Shown here one piece after another: positions 22,701 to 34,685 of a stretch of 64,000 bases of DNA. Where the stretch lies: assembly GCA_036873135.1 (NCBI GenBank), contig JAPTYO010000008.1, positions 29,600,761 to 29,664,760 of the forward strand. Reading direction: 5' to 3'. The first letter of the stretch is position 1. Each line of letters opens with the position of its first letter. The position numbers and the translations under genes were made by a program. Under the pieces are notes generated by a model. That model did not search any database. It had not been told where the DNA came from and was given only the letters and a program-made list of their open reading frames with translations. This DNA is from Clarkia xantiana subsp. parviflora (Eukaryota; Streptophyta; Magnoliopsida; Myrtales; Onagraceae).

Positions 22701-24423
22701 GCAAAACAAAGAATGAATAAATGTTCATTTACTGGTCTGAGCAATGATACAAGGTGTGAAACTGTAATCATTTTTCAATTTGGGAAACTATACCGTCAGT
22801 CACTTTTTTATCTGAAAATGTTTCACTTTCTTGTAAGTTCCACACTTTGTAGAATTTTCCTACTGAACTTGATAGTTTCTTAGCTACTCTTTTAGTACCC
22901 TGTTATACAAAATTCTCAAAAGTCATACCCACCAATATTGAAGTGAAATATATGCATGTTTCCAGGGGCACGAGGAGTACATCTCCCAATGTGGGTCAAG
23001 AGAATCAGTCCCATGGAAGCAGATGAAGAGCATAAAGGCCGTAGAATTTTGTGAAGTTGAAGGTCTAGAGTATTCGATATGGGCAGGGTCAGGAGAATGC
23101 TGCTGCAAAATGACCCTTAAATTTTCGGATCCTAGTTCATCCGTGAATGGTAAAACATTCAAGCTGACTCTCCCTGAACTTGTTGGGTTACCAGACTTCC
23201 TTGTTGAGAGAAGCCGATTCGAGGCAGCCATGCAGAGAAATTGGACAACAAGGGATAAGTGCAGAGTTTGGTGGTGGAAAAACGATGATGAAGAAGATGG
23301 TGATTGGTGGCACGGTCGGATTTTGTCTGCAAAACCTAAATCTAAAGATTTTCCAGACAGTCCGTGGGAGAGATTTTCTGTTCAGTACAAGAGTGACCCA
23401 CCTGAGACGTATCTTCACAGTCCATGGGAGCTTTTCGATGCAGAAACTCAGCAAGATACTGAATGGGAACAACCTTGTATTGACGATGATTCTAGGAGTA
23501 AGCTCTTAGCTGCTATTTCTAAACTAGAGCAATCCGGAAACAAATCTCAGGTATATTATACTACTTTTACATTTCAATGCGGGTTACTTTCTGGTATATT
23601 AATATTGATGAAATAAATGTTTTGGACTAAGTTTTTGAAAACTCCTAGATAGAGAAATGTAGATTTTTTCCCCTGCAATGTTTTATGTCGAAGTTGGTTG
23701 GTTGTGTATATGTAGGATCGCTACGGGATACAAAAGTTGAAGCAAGTATCACAGAAGAACAGCTTTCTGAATAGGTACATTTGCTCTGCTGAATGCCTCG
23801 TTTTTAAGTCGTAATTTCTTTTAGTATCTGAAATCCTCATAAAACGCCCTTTAGTTTTTTTTGTTTTTTTGTTTTCTTTGACTTATAAAAGTAATTGCTA
23901 TTTTAAGGAAAGATAGTTGATTCCTCCTCTACATAGGCGGGATTTGATCCAGGTCATGATAAAATGATGATGAGATTCTGTCACTTGATCAATTTGTTTT
24001 GGTTGTCTTTTATTTTTAGAACTTATAATTTAAGTTTTGAATGTTGTGACAAAATGTCATCCGTGGATTACAAGTTTGAATATCAAAATCCTGACCTAAT
24101 GCTTTCGATATGTAATAGCCTAATGCTTTCATGAGGGAAGGTTCAATTAAAAGTTGTAATGACAGCATATTTATTTTCTGAACATTGGAACTAAACAGCA
24201 TCTGTTATTCGGGGGGGTTCTTTGTAGGTTTCCGGTTCCTGTGACTCTGGATGTGATCCAATTGAGGTTAGAGAACAACTACTACCGAAGCTTGGAAGCC
24301 GTGAAGCACGATGTGTTGGTTATGCTATCCAATGCAGAATTGCATTTCGGGAAGAACCAGGAGCTTTCAACTAAAATTCGACGATTGTCTGATTGGTTTA
24401 TGAGGACGTTATCGTCATTGTAG
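13788..24423 (+). CDS. WD40-repeat and bromodomain protein, BRWD/PHIP family
   Basis: A nuclear chromatin-reader type protein. I reconstruct 23 coding exons, all GT-AG and in phase: 13788-14134, 14296-14444, 14679-14912, 15817-15926, 16020-16097, 16231-16337, 17241-17335, 17422-17543, 17634-17737, 17821-17898, 17987-18065, 18243-18411, 18782-18852, 19054-19134, 19238-19308, 19477-19573, 19658-19717, 19857-19911, 19991-20385, 20711-22372, 22966-23550, 23716-23774, 24228-24423. Total 5,004 nt, 1,667 aa. The conserved N-terminal region ('VYFLIMHFLSAGPC') is followed by WD40 repeats at about 230-665 ('GSDDRLVKIWSM', 'SAGYDGKIIVWD'), an acidic/basic disordered stretch (about 750-1370), tudor-like segments ('GDSVAYLRQGHEEY', 'DWWHGRIL') and a C-terminal bromodomain (about 1600-1660). 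In the animal homologue the tudor-like plus bromodomain unit binds methylated H3K4. The usual acetyl-lysine Asn appears replaced. No premature stop is seen. Confidence 0.93.
16764..17033. repeat. 133-bp tandem duplication in intron 6 of the BRWD-like gene
   Basis: Two adjacent, nearly identical copies of a 133-bp block beginning 'ctgcgttgacgtgcattttg', with an internal 'aaagaaagaaag' tract that differs slightly. It lies wholly within the intron 16338-17240. Confidence 0.93.
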
Positions 24424-24640
24424 GAGTCTAGGTTGTAGAGGAAGAAGAATTGGTGGTTATTTCCTTGTTTGTAACTTGAAAATATATTTGTAGATAGAAT
24501 TTTAACCAAACTGAATACAATAGGGATGTAGTAGTCTTTGTTCTTGCCATTTCAAGGGAAAGGGAGGGAGTTGAAGAGAAATAGTTTTGGGTATGTGGAG
24601 AAACCTCCATCACAACATTATTAATTAATTCATCATTCTT
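24424..24640 (+). other. Probable 3' untranslated region of the BRWD-like gene
   Basis: The sequence directly after the TAG has T-rich and 'ttgtaacttg' type plant polyadenylation context. The precise end cannot be seen. Confidence 0.4.
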
Positions 24641-25329
24641 GTATAGAAAGAAACATTTTGGCCCAGATTAGCAATAAATAAATTGATAAAAGTGGAAAAT
24701 TTCTTAGCATGTACTTCGTCTATTCAAATTTCTTCTTTACTTCAGAAATGAGCAAAATGCCTCATTTGATCTGGATCGCATCTATATCTGCATATAATTG
24801 ATAAATTCTAGAGTAATTAAGGAATTACCATTGCCATAGCGACGAGAAGTAGACGTTTTTTTTATCAGAAAAAAAAGTAGACGTTGTATATGTCTACTGA
24901 ATATTGATTAAGTTGTTGTAAAAGTGTACCTCAAATTCTCTATATGTATATTAAAGGTCTAGTTGTTACATGTCTGGACAATACAAAGAGCAAAAAAGAT
25001 GAAAATTGATCTGAGCGAGGATAATACTACAGAAGAAGGATGATCGATTAACGACCGAATAATTCAACTAAAGTTTTTGCTGTTGTGGTAGGGATAGATT
25101 TAACTTCATTCGGTTTTTTATAATTTATATATGGTTACTAAATTTTAATTGTTTAAGTAGTGATTGAGATCATTTCGATGCGGTGTTACTAATGGTTGTG
25201 ACTTTTAGTGGTAAGAAAGTCTTCAACTTTTAATAGGGAGGAAGTCTTACTAAATGTTGTATATTTTAGTGGGGCGAAGGGTGTTTGTTATCAAATGTTG
25301 TAACCTTATCTTCAACTTTTTATATGAAG
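24641..25329. other. AT-rich intergenic stretch, no feature seen
   Basis: No credible open frame, inverted repeat or array. Confidence 0.5.
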
Positions 25330-26660
25330 CGTAAAAGTTGTCACCATTGCTGGCGTGACCATATCACTGCCAGGACAGGATTTAATCTTAGTGCTCGTCC
25401 ATATGATAGTGAGATGAATAACCTTAAGGTTTCGGAGATAATAGATAGATCGGGTCCACTACAGGCAATCAACGACTTGGTAACCAACAGGGAATCAAGG
25501 GTTACTCCAATCAACCAACGATCTGGCCATCCTCGAAATCTGGAAGGGTTGAAGTGAAGCAAGTTTACTGGGATATCAACACAAGTTAGGAAGGAGGACA
25601 TGTACAGCAACTTCTAACACACTCAAGTTGGAAGGAACTCTGGGCGATGAAGACGATACCAAAGGTACAATCTTTCTTCTGGAAGTTAAATTCAGATGTG
25701 TTGCCAGTTAGAACTGCACTACGCCACCGGGAGTTGATGTCGACATGTCGTTGAAACATGCCTTTTCTGCAACGACTTGGAAACGAGGGACCATATGATG
25801 TTGGAATGCCCATGGACGAAAATGGTCTGGTTAGCTAACGTCGACGCCCCCCTCGATACTATGGGAGAACATAGCATTGCCAACATCTTCACCGCGCTAC
25901 GAAAAATGGAGAACCTCACAAAACAGGAAAATGAAGCACGGTGGTCGCTTATTGGATCAACATGATGGGCAATATGGAAAGAACGATGTAAGACACTATT
26001 CTCAAACGAAAACCCCAACCCAGTAAGGGCTACCGAGCAGGCACTCAAGGAAAATCAGAAATTTTGGGTTGCCGCAGAGTCGAGAACTGCACGAGTAGTA
26101 GCCCAACAAACCGAGATGCGTATTGGAAGAAACCTGAGCATGTTTTCATTAAATAGAATTGTGATGCCTCCTGGGATGATAACACTAGAACATGTGTGAT
26201 TGGTGTCATAGCTCGTGATTCAAGAGGTTCAGTCATTGGGGGCCTTAGTCGGAGAGCAGATCAGCAAGGCAACTTAGTCCTTGAAGCAGTTGATATCCTT
26301 GAAGGTTTGAAGCTAGCAGTTCAAGAGAGTTAGCCAAAGTTAGAGGTGGAGTCAGATGCTAGAGAAGTAATCATTGCTCTAACTATGAGTTCTATGTTAG
26401 CCACTGGCAGCTCAGGCCTTATGTGGAGAATATTCATCAACTAGCTTCGCAAATACCGGAAGTCAAGTGGCGAGTTATCCCTAGAAATGCAAACGAATGT
26501 GCAAACTGGATCGCAGTACAGTCCAGAAAGAGGTCTTGTATTGACAATTGGGTTATACAACCCCACCCTCTCTTTTATCTTTAATTAATAATGATCGGGA
26601 ATTTATCCCACCATAATGTAATAGACTCTTTGTCTATCAATGAATTCATTTTGCCAAAAA
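25330..26660 (+). mobile_element. Decayed 3' portion of an L1-type LINE
   Basis: Broken frames encode the zinc-binding zf-RVT segment ('LETRDHMMLECPW' at 25777 on; upstream 'IPKVQSFFWKL' in a shifted frame). An RNase H-like domain follows ('VIGVIARDSRGSVIGG', about 26195-26240). The element ends in a 3' tail 'atgaattcattttgcc' plus nine A residues near 26652-26660. This is the order found at the end of plant L1 ORF2. The reverse transcriptase core is absent, so the copy is 5'-truncated, and several frameshifts and stops show age. Confidence 0.82.
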
Positions 26661-26669
26661 AAAATAGTA

Positions 26670-28573
26670 CTAGAGAATATTACACGTGCGATGCACGTGT
26701 GTAAAATCTAATTAATGATATGAGTAGAAAATAAGTTATTAAATTCATATGAAGATAATACAAAGGAACTATTTTATCTTTAGTTGATATAAAAAGACAA
26801 AGCCACCTTTGGAAAGAGCCAAATATCTATACATAAATTATCAACTATTTGGAAGGGAGCCAAATAGAATGGCACTATTTGGATGCTCTCAATTGGAAGC
26901 ATCTTCGAAGGAAGTCACTGCCTCAGCACACTTATTCATGGTCAATTACGGAGCACCATCTCCAGCAAAAGCCAAGCCTACACCTAAGCCTAAGCCCGAA
27001 GCCGTCCCACCAAAGATGACCTTGCTTTACCTCGCCTTCACCCCGTCTTCCGCCGTCGTCGCCTCAAACCGGGGAACCCGCTACTCCCTTTCCCTCCACA
27101 TCACCCCAACATCGACACAGCCATCTCCCCCGAGCCCGCACAAGGACCCGCCGATACCCCCTCAACCACCACCACAAGCAACGCAACCACCCTCACCAAA
27201 CCCCAGTCAGGCCTTTCCACCCACCCCACGAACATTCACGCCCCCCATGCCTAAGCCTAGGCCAAAGCCGGGAGTCCCACCAAGCGGATGGCTTTGTTCA
27301 ACTTCACCTTCATCCCACCCTCCGCGTCCACCTCGCCAAATCGCGGTGTCCGCCTCATCCCCTCCCATTTCACGTTCCCCCCTCCACCTTCACCATCATC
27401 ACCACCCCCGAACCCGCACAAAGACACCCCACCACCATCACAACCACCTCCACACACTCCTACGCGCCTCCACACGCACGCTTGCACTTCCACGCGCCCT
27501 CACACGCGTCGCACGCGCTCTCACGTGCCGTCCAACCACCACTCACGCGCCCACTCAACCGGCGTGGGTAAACCACGCGTCGCCATGCGCGTCGACACGC
27601 GCCTTCACGCGTTACGACGTGCCTCCACGCGCCGCCGCGGCCCACCTCCACCTCCGCCATGCCGTGCGCCGGTCGCCTACGCCCCTCCACTCGCCGTCGG
27701 GGATGTTGTTCACCGTTTTAAGCTCAAACTCGACTACATCTTGGCGGTACAGCCCTCTACCCTCCCCCTCCAACCCCTTCCCAGTTGAACTCATAGTTTG
27801 TCAGAACCAACATTCTGTCCACCAAACGAACCACTGCATGACATATACCCTTCGGAGTATCCACGATACAATTTCGGTCGCATCCTATTCCTGTCTTCCT
27901 TCGAGGAGACAGAGCATTTCTTTGGCACCATCCCCTTGCGCTAGTCCTTCGCGGATGTTCCTATGGCGGGGGTGCCTTACAGAAATCTCTACACCGGTCA
28001 TGTGGTCATCTTCATTTTTGGATGGAACTGTTTGCGTTTCGGACATACTATTGTTCCGTTTTGGTATCGCTTGTTGTGCAGGTCCGCTGTTAGCTATGTC
28101 AGACTCAAGGAAGGTCCTCGTACCCTCCAAAGGGATGCATTCGCTGCTGTATCAGATGGATTCCTCCTCTCCAAGCTTCTATCATTTTCCTGGGGTCATC
28201 TACGTCAATAAGCCGGTTTGCATCTTTAATTTATGTTTTACTAGTTGTATTTCTGTTTTGCACTTCGTTTTCCTTACTTCTGTTGTTTTAGCCGCATCTG
28301 CTCTACATGTTTGGGTATTGGACACTAACCAATATCCATGGAGCGGTGTCGGTCTTTTGGTAGATTGTAATAGTTTTAATTATCAATAAACTCGGCGCGC
28401 TTAAAGATAAAAAAAAACCTTTATAGGGTGTAAAACTGAGGGATGAGCGGTGAACAAATTAAAACGGAGGGTTGTTGTTTCTGTGAGAAGAGGACTCCGA
28501 CCGCAGAGAATAAATGAAAGTGTAAAATTGGAGTATTATAGAGGGTAAATTAATCCGTGTAATATTAGAGAGA
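26670..28573 (-). mobile_element. Probable Helitron carrying GC-rich gene-like sequence
   Basis: On the minus strand the 3' end reads CACGTGCATCGCACGTG (hairpin), a short spacer and CTAG followed by T, the classic Helitron terminus (CTAG at 26670-26673). The proposed 5' end is the TC at about 28573, next to an A on the same strand; the motif CGTGTAATATT near it matches, in inverted orientation, one next to the hairpin. The 3' end is well supported and the 5' end tentative. The interior has a strikingly GC- and C-rich 0.8-kb block unlike its AT-rich flanks. Confidence 0.55.
26950..27790. pseudogene. Proline-rich gene-like block with internal duplication
   Basis: Two related segments (about 26980-27200 and 27245-27470) can be aligned: both have 'cctaagcc', then a Leu/Phe-rich stretch, 'SNRG' or 'PNRG', and a Pro-rich tail with 'PHKD'. 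They lie in different reading frames, so the 526-codon open frame spanning the region (26809-28389) cannot be the ancestral protein. I do not recognise the source gene. Capture by the surrounding Helitron is the most economical explanation; a degraded host gene is the alternative. Confidence 0.45.
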
Positions 28574-28999
28574 TTATGATTAATATCCAACAAACTACTT
28601 ACAACTAAATTTTGAACATATCTCTAAATTAGTGTGTTATCCAAAATTATTAATCCTAAAAAAACAAACCTTAATTATTATAATGAAAAGTTTGTTCTAT
28701 GCACATTTTTTTTAATTATATAATAAAAGAATCTGCTGAAAACATTTCTCATTTTCTATTTTCAATTTTATTATTCATTTCGTTATTCTTATTCAATTTA
28801 CCGTAATTGTATATATGTGGCAGCGTGTGTACATGCACAGTGGCGGATCCAAGAACCTGACTAAGTGGGGTCATATATGATTTTTTTTGTAGATAATTCT
28901 CAATAATGAATCATATTGGTAATAAATCGGGTCGGATTATTTTTTTTATAAAAAAAATATATATGTAGAGTATGTATGTAATAATAGTTTAAAAAAAAA

Positions 29000-29540
29000 G
29001 GGAAAAAAAATCTATTTAGTGTCTCGGGTTTACCCCATGTGTCAATTGGTGTCTCATAATTAAAATGTTATTTTCGACTGTCCAAGGTTTTAATTATGTT
29101 GCCATTTGCCGTCTCCGTCAAATTTTGAGGTTAAATTTGACAGACTTGGTCATATGACCAGCACATGACCGAATACAATTTAAAATGCCCAAATTAGCCC
29201 CAGCCGGAATCAGAGGTGGGTGGACGGAATCAGAGGTGGGTGGACGGAATAGGAGGTGGGTGGCCGAAATCGGATGGGTGGCTCGAAATCAGAGGTGGGT
29301 GGCCAGAATCGGAGGTGGGTGGCCGGAATCAGATGTGTGGCTTTGCAAAAATAAAAATAAAATTATAAGGGGCGAAATTGTCTTTTTATCTCAATATGTA
29401 AAAAAATAATCCAAAAATTGGACGGAAAACCAAATCGTAACAAAATTGAAATATGAGACACCAAATATTAACAATTTAATCCAAAGACACCAAACTGACA
29501 CATGGGGTAAATCTGGGACACTGAATAGGTTCTTTCCCCT
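29000..29540. mobile_element. Long-TIR MITE nested in the hAT element
   Basis: About 55 bp at each end are inverted copies: 'tctatttagtgtctcggg' and 'taccccatgtgtcaattgg' on the left match 'ggacactgaataggttc' and 'ctgacacatggggtaaa' on the right. Poly(A) flanks make the duplication ambiguous. The long TIRs suggest a Mutator-like origin. Confidence 0.75.
29205..29340. repeat. ~19-bp tandem repeat in the MITE
   Basis: About seven imperfect units related to 'ggaatcagaggtgggtgg', making a purine-rich block. Confidence 0.85.
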
Positions 29541-29689
29541 AAAAAAACATTTCATGCTATAATATTTTTTTTCCTTTTTATACACCGATAAAAATATCTT
29601 AATTTCATATATGTTTGAACTACAAATCAATATACTCTTAGAATATATAATAATAAGTTACAATTCACTGTAAATCTTATTTATGAGAA

Positions 29690-30075
29690 TTGAACTCTTA
29701 ATTTCATTAACCTAGTACTGATATTAATATTGAAAAAGATGGGAAAAATGCTATAATTGTATTATATGATAGAATTAACCGATGACTTTATTAGTTTAGT
29801 GCTAATGTTAAAATTGAAAAAGAAAAAAAAGAAAAGCGCTATAATTTTAGTTTAGGATATAATTGAACCTTATAACTTAATTAACCTAGTGCTGATGTTA
29901 AAATTGAAAAAAAAAATTGAAAAAGTGCCATAAATGATAGATGTGGAGAGAACTGAAACCAAGACAAGTTCTAATGTTAAAATTGTGAGGAAAAAAAGTT
30001 GGAAAAGTGTTATCCCCTATATATGAGGGCTGGACCCAAGATCACTTCTTGTTGACGTTAAGATTGAAAAAGATA
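29690..30075. repeat. Degenerate ~80-90-bp repeat in the hAT interior
   Basis: About five imperfect units share 'taacctagtgctgatgtt' and 'aaaattgaaaaa'. Confidence 0.7.
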
Positions 30076-30316
30076 GAATAGTACCATTAATGCGTGGTCT
30101 AGGTGTATTAGATACCAAGAACATTTACAAGTGAATCTCACACCTTACCAAATGAGCTGCAAGATAAAGGTTCCATACTGTGTCTTTAATAAATCTAAGT
30201 GGGGTCCCAAACAAACTTATGACAAATATACATACCATTTTTTTAAACAAAAAAAAAACATTTTGAACCAAGTGGGGTTCTATAACCCCACTTGGCATAC
30301 AGTGGATCCGCCACTG

Positions 30317-31140
30317 GTTCAAAGATGCAAAATAGTGAATCAATAAAATCCGTAGACTTGCCAGCTAGTAATATTATTAAGAATTCATATTACTTCATGT
30401 CTAATCGTGCTAGCGGTATTGATAATTTCAGCACATTTCATTAATGTTTTGCGAAGATCCTCATACTTTGCATTGCAGTAGTACGAAATTTAATGGTGGA
30501 GGCCATCCTATAGTCGAAGATGGCAGTGGCAATGTTAGATCTATATTAATTCTTGAAAGATGAATCTTTTTTTAACAATGTATGATAAGATTTGTCACTA
30601 GAATGTATGTTTCTTTGATTCTTCAAGAAAGACAGATGTAGAAATTAGACTGCCGGCCATATGAATTCTATGTCGACTACATCGAGCATGCTCTTCACCT
30701 TATGCATATTGGTTTAGTTTTGACAACGACAACCTATATATATATATATATATGTTGTTCTTCCCTTGAGAGATTCCTCAAGCTTAGTCAAATACACCAT
30801 TGCTAGAGGTGCAATACAGGAGCAGGATCAACGTCTTAAATTGAACTGAAACTTTAGTACATATAGCTTCTAAATGTACAAATTTGGTGTCCATGTATTT
30901 TTCACAACTTGTTTCTTACCACTAAGATGCACATATATAAACAGTGAAGCACAATAATCAATATAAAAATTACAGAAATAAAATTCTATTGAAATACTAA
31001 TATAAATAAGAAAGTAAGAACATAATTCTGACGTAGGTCCTGATTAATAAAATTCAAACTACTGTCAGTAGTTACATATCCTAGAGTATAAATAATAAAT
31101 CAATAAAAGAGCTAATACAAGCACCCCAAAGAATGTGGTT
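30317..31140. other. Intergenic stretch, no gene seen
   Basis: AT-rich sequence with a short (AT)n run near 30736-30752. Confidence 0.5.
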
Positions 31141-31209
31141 CTCAAACTCTGCTACCTGCATATCTTCGTTGGTTGCATTCTTTGTTGTCGGAACCAGTTT
31201 ATAAAAAAA

Positions 31210-31480
31210 TTCAACTACCAGAAATGCCAAACAGCCTAGCAAATATAGGAACTCCGATCCTGCAAATGATCAAATGCGTAAAATACACAATCAGTTCTTG
31301 TACAAGCATCGACATCAGTGGCATAAATTGCTTCATGGTGTCATCCAGTGGATACTTGATTCACCCTGCTGGTGTGGATACTAAAGAGTATCCCAAGATG
31401 AAACAAGCATGCAGAATTAGTGCGGACACTTCAATATGGAAGTTGATCTGGTTGTGGAGATTCTGTGTAACCAACAACAC
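31210..31480 (-). pseudogene. Possible gene fragment of unknown identity
   Basis: One minus-strand frame reads through about 90 codons with only two stops, with protein-like composition ('ALILHACFILGYSLVSTPAG', 'KQFMPLMSMLVQELIV', 'GVPIFARLFGISG'). A plausible donor (CAGG|GTGAAT, near 31365) and acceptor (TTTGCAG|GAT, near 31258) would remove the first stop as a small intron. The hydrophobic segments suggest a membrane protein. I do not recognise it, and an opposite-strand frame of 108 codons also exists. Confidence 0.25.
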
Positions 31481-31922
31481 ACAAGTCACTATCTGTTAAA
31501 AACAATAATAATTTATCATTATTTCAACTAACTTGTAGAAATAATGCGCTTCCGTAACATTATGCTTATGGAGTCTAGCAGAAATGTAGAAAAGACATGT
31601 CTTTTTGGGATTTATCATTCATGACTTTTCATGTTTGAGCATTAGAACTAATTAGCAAAACATGTATAGCAAAACAAATTATTTTTAAATGCATGGAGGG
31701 ATGAGCCGACGAGTAGGTAAATCAAGAGTCTGCACTTCTTGATTTTGAATAATGTAAACTCGGTGATAAAAATTGAGATTACAACCATATTATGAAAAAT
31801 AACAGTTAATCCTTGCGTTTTCCAGTGATAAAATTGGCATATCTCTCTTTCTCCGAACAGATCATCGATATATCAAAGTCCAGGAAAAAGGTCCCTAATA
31901 AAAGGAGTCGAGCTATAGACAC

Positions 31923-32517
31923 TGTTGGCATTTGGTGAAATGGTCGCCGTAATAGGAGCCATTTAATATAAGACCAACAAGCAATTAATGGGTAATGTCA
32001 TAATAGAGATTTTGGGCTAGGCCTAAAATCCCAATTGACCCAAAATTGGGCCTCCCATCCTTAGCATGGACGACCAAATTATGTAGGTTAAGGATGTGGG
32101 ATTTTCCCACATCCTCTTATAAATAGGGGTTGACAACATTTCTTTTGGGTTAATAAAAAATCACTCTATTCTCCTAAGTGTTGAGACAATAGAAATCCCT
32201 CCTCCCTATTCCTATAGTTCGGCCGAACCTAACACCTAGGAGGTTCCAAATTGCTTTGAAAAATTTACCCCATAGATCCATCCCTGCCAGAAATTGACAA
32301 GAGGCTTTGTTGTGGAGACCATTCCTTGTAGGCGATTCCTTAACAAGAATCCTTACAGGAGCCGTCCGGCGACCGGAACTCCGCTTTGAAGATCTTGGGA
32401 CTCTTGGGATTACAGGAAAGCGATAAACTGGTATGTGCCCAAATTCTTATGCGTAATCCGTTTACTTGGCACGTACACGTGTTCTGTTTATGTAGTATTT
32501 ATTCCGTAAATCCAACA
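31923..32517 (+). repeat. 5' LTR of a copia-like retrotransposon (copy A)
   Basis: Begins TGTTGGCATTTGG, ends ATCCAACA, and is followed one base later by the initiator-tRNA-Met primer-binding site. It is diverged from but clearly related to the LTRs at 57489-58061 and 61376-61975 (shared 'ggtcgccgtaat'-type start and 'ccgtaatccaaca'-type end). A 'tataaatagg' box at about 32,120 is its likely promoter. Confidence 0.85.
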
Positions 32518-32518
32518 G

Positions 32519-32530
32519 TGGTACCAGAGC
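32519..32530 (+). promoter_or_regulatory. Primer-binding site (tRNA-iMet) of copy A
   Basis: TGGTACCAGAGC, one base from the canonical TGGTATCAGAGC, immediately after the LTR. Confidence 0.85.
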
Positions 32531-33087
32531 CCGTGTTAGGGAGTTCATGATTTTGATAAATTGATGTTCTTGAGTTTTTTTTAGTAAAACTGATAATCAT
32601 GAAATTGAGTGTTTTCGGTAAAACTGATGTTCATGATCTTCAAGAAAAACGTGACTTTTATCAAAATTAAACATTGGATTATTGATCTTAGTAAAATTTG
32701 ATCTTGAAATTTGACCACTAGCCCTAATTTAATGTTTCGGCCGAACCACATGCTTGGATTTACAAAATAATTTTTTTAATTTCTTAGTCCCCTAAGTTAA
32801 CTAGATTCGGCCGAACCCTAGTGAAATTTTTAATTTAAAATTTTGGCCGAATTTGTTAATTAGATTAGGCAACAATTAAGGCTAGATTCACCTGATAATT
32901 GTGATAATTACTATCAATATATTTTAGCACAATATTAGGGATGTTAGATAATATTGATAGATTTAGTTACCTAAAAAATTGAGAAAATATTTGTTGGTAG
33001 ATTTATATCTCTAATATAGAATTTTGACAATAAATAAATAAATATATATGTGTAAATATTGGAAATTATATGTGTGTGTGTGTGTCG

Positions 33088-33146
<59 letters not shown>

Positions 33147-34685
33147 GTAAATATTGGAAATTATATCTGTAATTAATATTACTGGGTGGCTAAGTTAAGT
33201 TTTTAGTGGATTTCAAAATCCTACTTAGCCTACAAGTAAATATTTCGGCCGAACCACATGGTGATATGGGCCGGTCCAATTTTGCACATCCAGGTCGGGT
33301 CAACTGACCCGGAGGAACAAAGGGAACCCGAAAAAAATCGGGTCAACCGAACCAAATCGGGTTCCACGGGTCAAACCGGAGCGGGTCAACCAATCCGGGT
33401 TTTTGGTCAGGTCGGATCGGGTAACTAATGGGCCGAACCGAACCGACCCGGTTTGCGTGAAGAACCGAACCGAATTCCTATTTGAACCGATCCGGACCGT
33501 CCGGACTGGTTTCACCGGACCGAACCGGACCGGTCGGACCGAATTGACATGAACCGGATCGTTTTGGTCGGACCAACCCGAGTCAACTAAAAATAGTATG
33601 GTCAAATTTTTAAAATCTAAATGTTTTCGAACTTTAAAATTATCTACACAGCGTTAATTGGTTTGAAGTTTCCTCGTTTTAGTAAAACCTAATACCTAAT
33701 GTCGATTATGGGGATGGATCTCGGAAATGAATGATTTTGGAACTGAATCATTTAGTGGGCTGAATTGCAATTGCTTTATTAATTGATATTAATGCATGAT
33801 TATAATTGCATCTTGACTATGTCAAGCTAGCTGGATATTACATGTTGTGGGCAGAGCCCTGGATTTTCAATTAATGAGTTGCGCACTAGGATAGACATGA
33901 TGTGATGGTTGTTATTGCCTAGAATCCATGTCTAGAAGTTCGCATGATTGATTGTAAGCATAAATTGCAAGTCATCCCCAAATGTTTTAAAATCGAAAAT
34001 CAGTCGCCAAATATGCATGTTTGTTGTGGAGTGGTCACGCATGATGCGTATGCATAAATGTGGAGGATGTAGACGTATATGATAACTTACTTGTGTAGTA
34101 GAATTATATATACTAGCATGAGTTCCTCGGAACATTAGATGCATGATGCGTATGCATGTGATTGGTTTGTTTGTTGGATGTAGCTGCGTATGATGATTTG
34201 CTTGTGTAGTAGAATCGTATATGCATGCATGAATTCCTCGAAACGTTTTCAAAAGGGCCTTGGGAAAGCCAAGATCGGGTGTATGTAAAACCTCCCCGTT
34301 CCAGTGAGAGTGATTAAACCACTTTAATAAGACTAATCTATTAGAAAGAAGACGTCGGTATTGTGAACTCTTTCACGGCCTCCTTCCATTGGTTCACTGG
34401 TGGTCGGGTTGGTTAGATGTCTGAGGAATCATTACTTGTCGCATTCTATCTCATAGATATCTGATGTATGCAATTCGTTTTCCAAAATATTGTTGTCTCC
34501 CTGATTGTCGCATAATTATCAAAGTGTTAGTATCGAATGACACTGATGGATTCATCATGTGCCAATGAGCTTCTGAATGAGACGAACTACGACTCCTGGT
34601 GCAAACGCATCAATGATCAGCGGATAACGAGCCTCCTATCGAGAGTTCGAGACCGCCTCTACATCCCAATATGTAAGTCCCAAGG
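32531..34685 (+). mobile_element. Leader and gag start of copia-like copy A, truncated
   Basis: A long untranslated leader with 'cggccgaacc' words matches the leader of copy C (61976-64000) block by block, including 'gattatggggatggatctcg' and 'gaactctttcac'. At about 34540 a frame starts MDSSCANELLNETNYDSWCK, the N-terminal pattern of copia-type Gag ('L..NY..W'). The frame stops near 34690, where Tat-like Gag sequence takes over, so the rest of the copia element is missing here. Confidence 0.65.
33070..33143. repeat. (TG)n followed by (AT)n microsatellite
   Basis: A short TG run (33070-33085) and a 55-bp AT run (33089-33143) inside the copia-like leader. Confidence 0.95.

Larger units (their letters stand above)
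28838..30316. mobile_element. Non-autonomous hAT element with CAGTGGCGGATCC ends
   Basis: The left end CAGTGGCGGATCC and the right end GGATCCGCCACTG form a perfect 13-bp inverted repeat of a form well known in plant hAT elements. I could not find a convincing 8-bp duplication. The interior has repeated words (see 29690-30075) and a nested MITE. No transposase is encoded. Confidence 0.78.

Noticed and set aside
26809..28389. A 526-codon open frame as an intact proline-rich protein gene
   Set aside because: Its two homologous halves are in different frames, so the single frame is not the ancestral one; C-rich composition explains the lack of stops.
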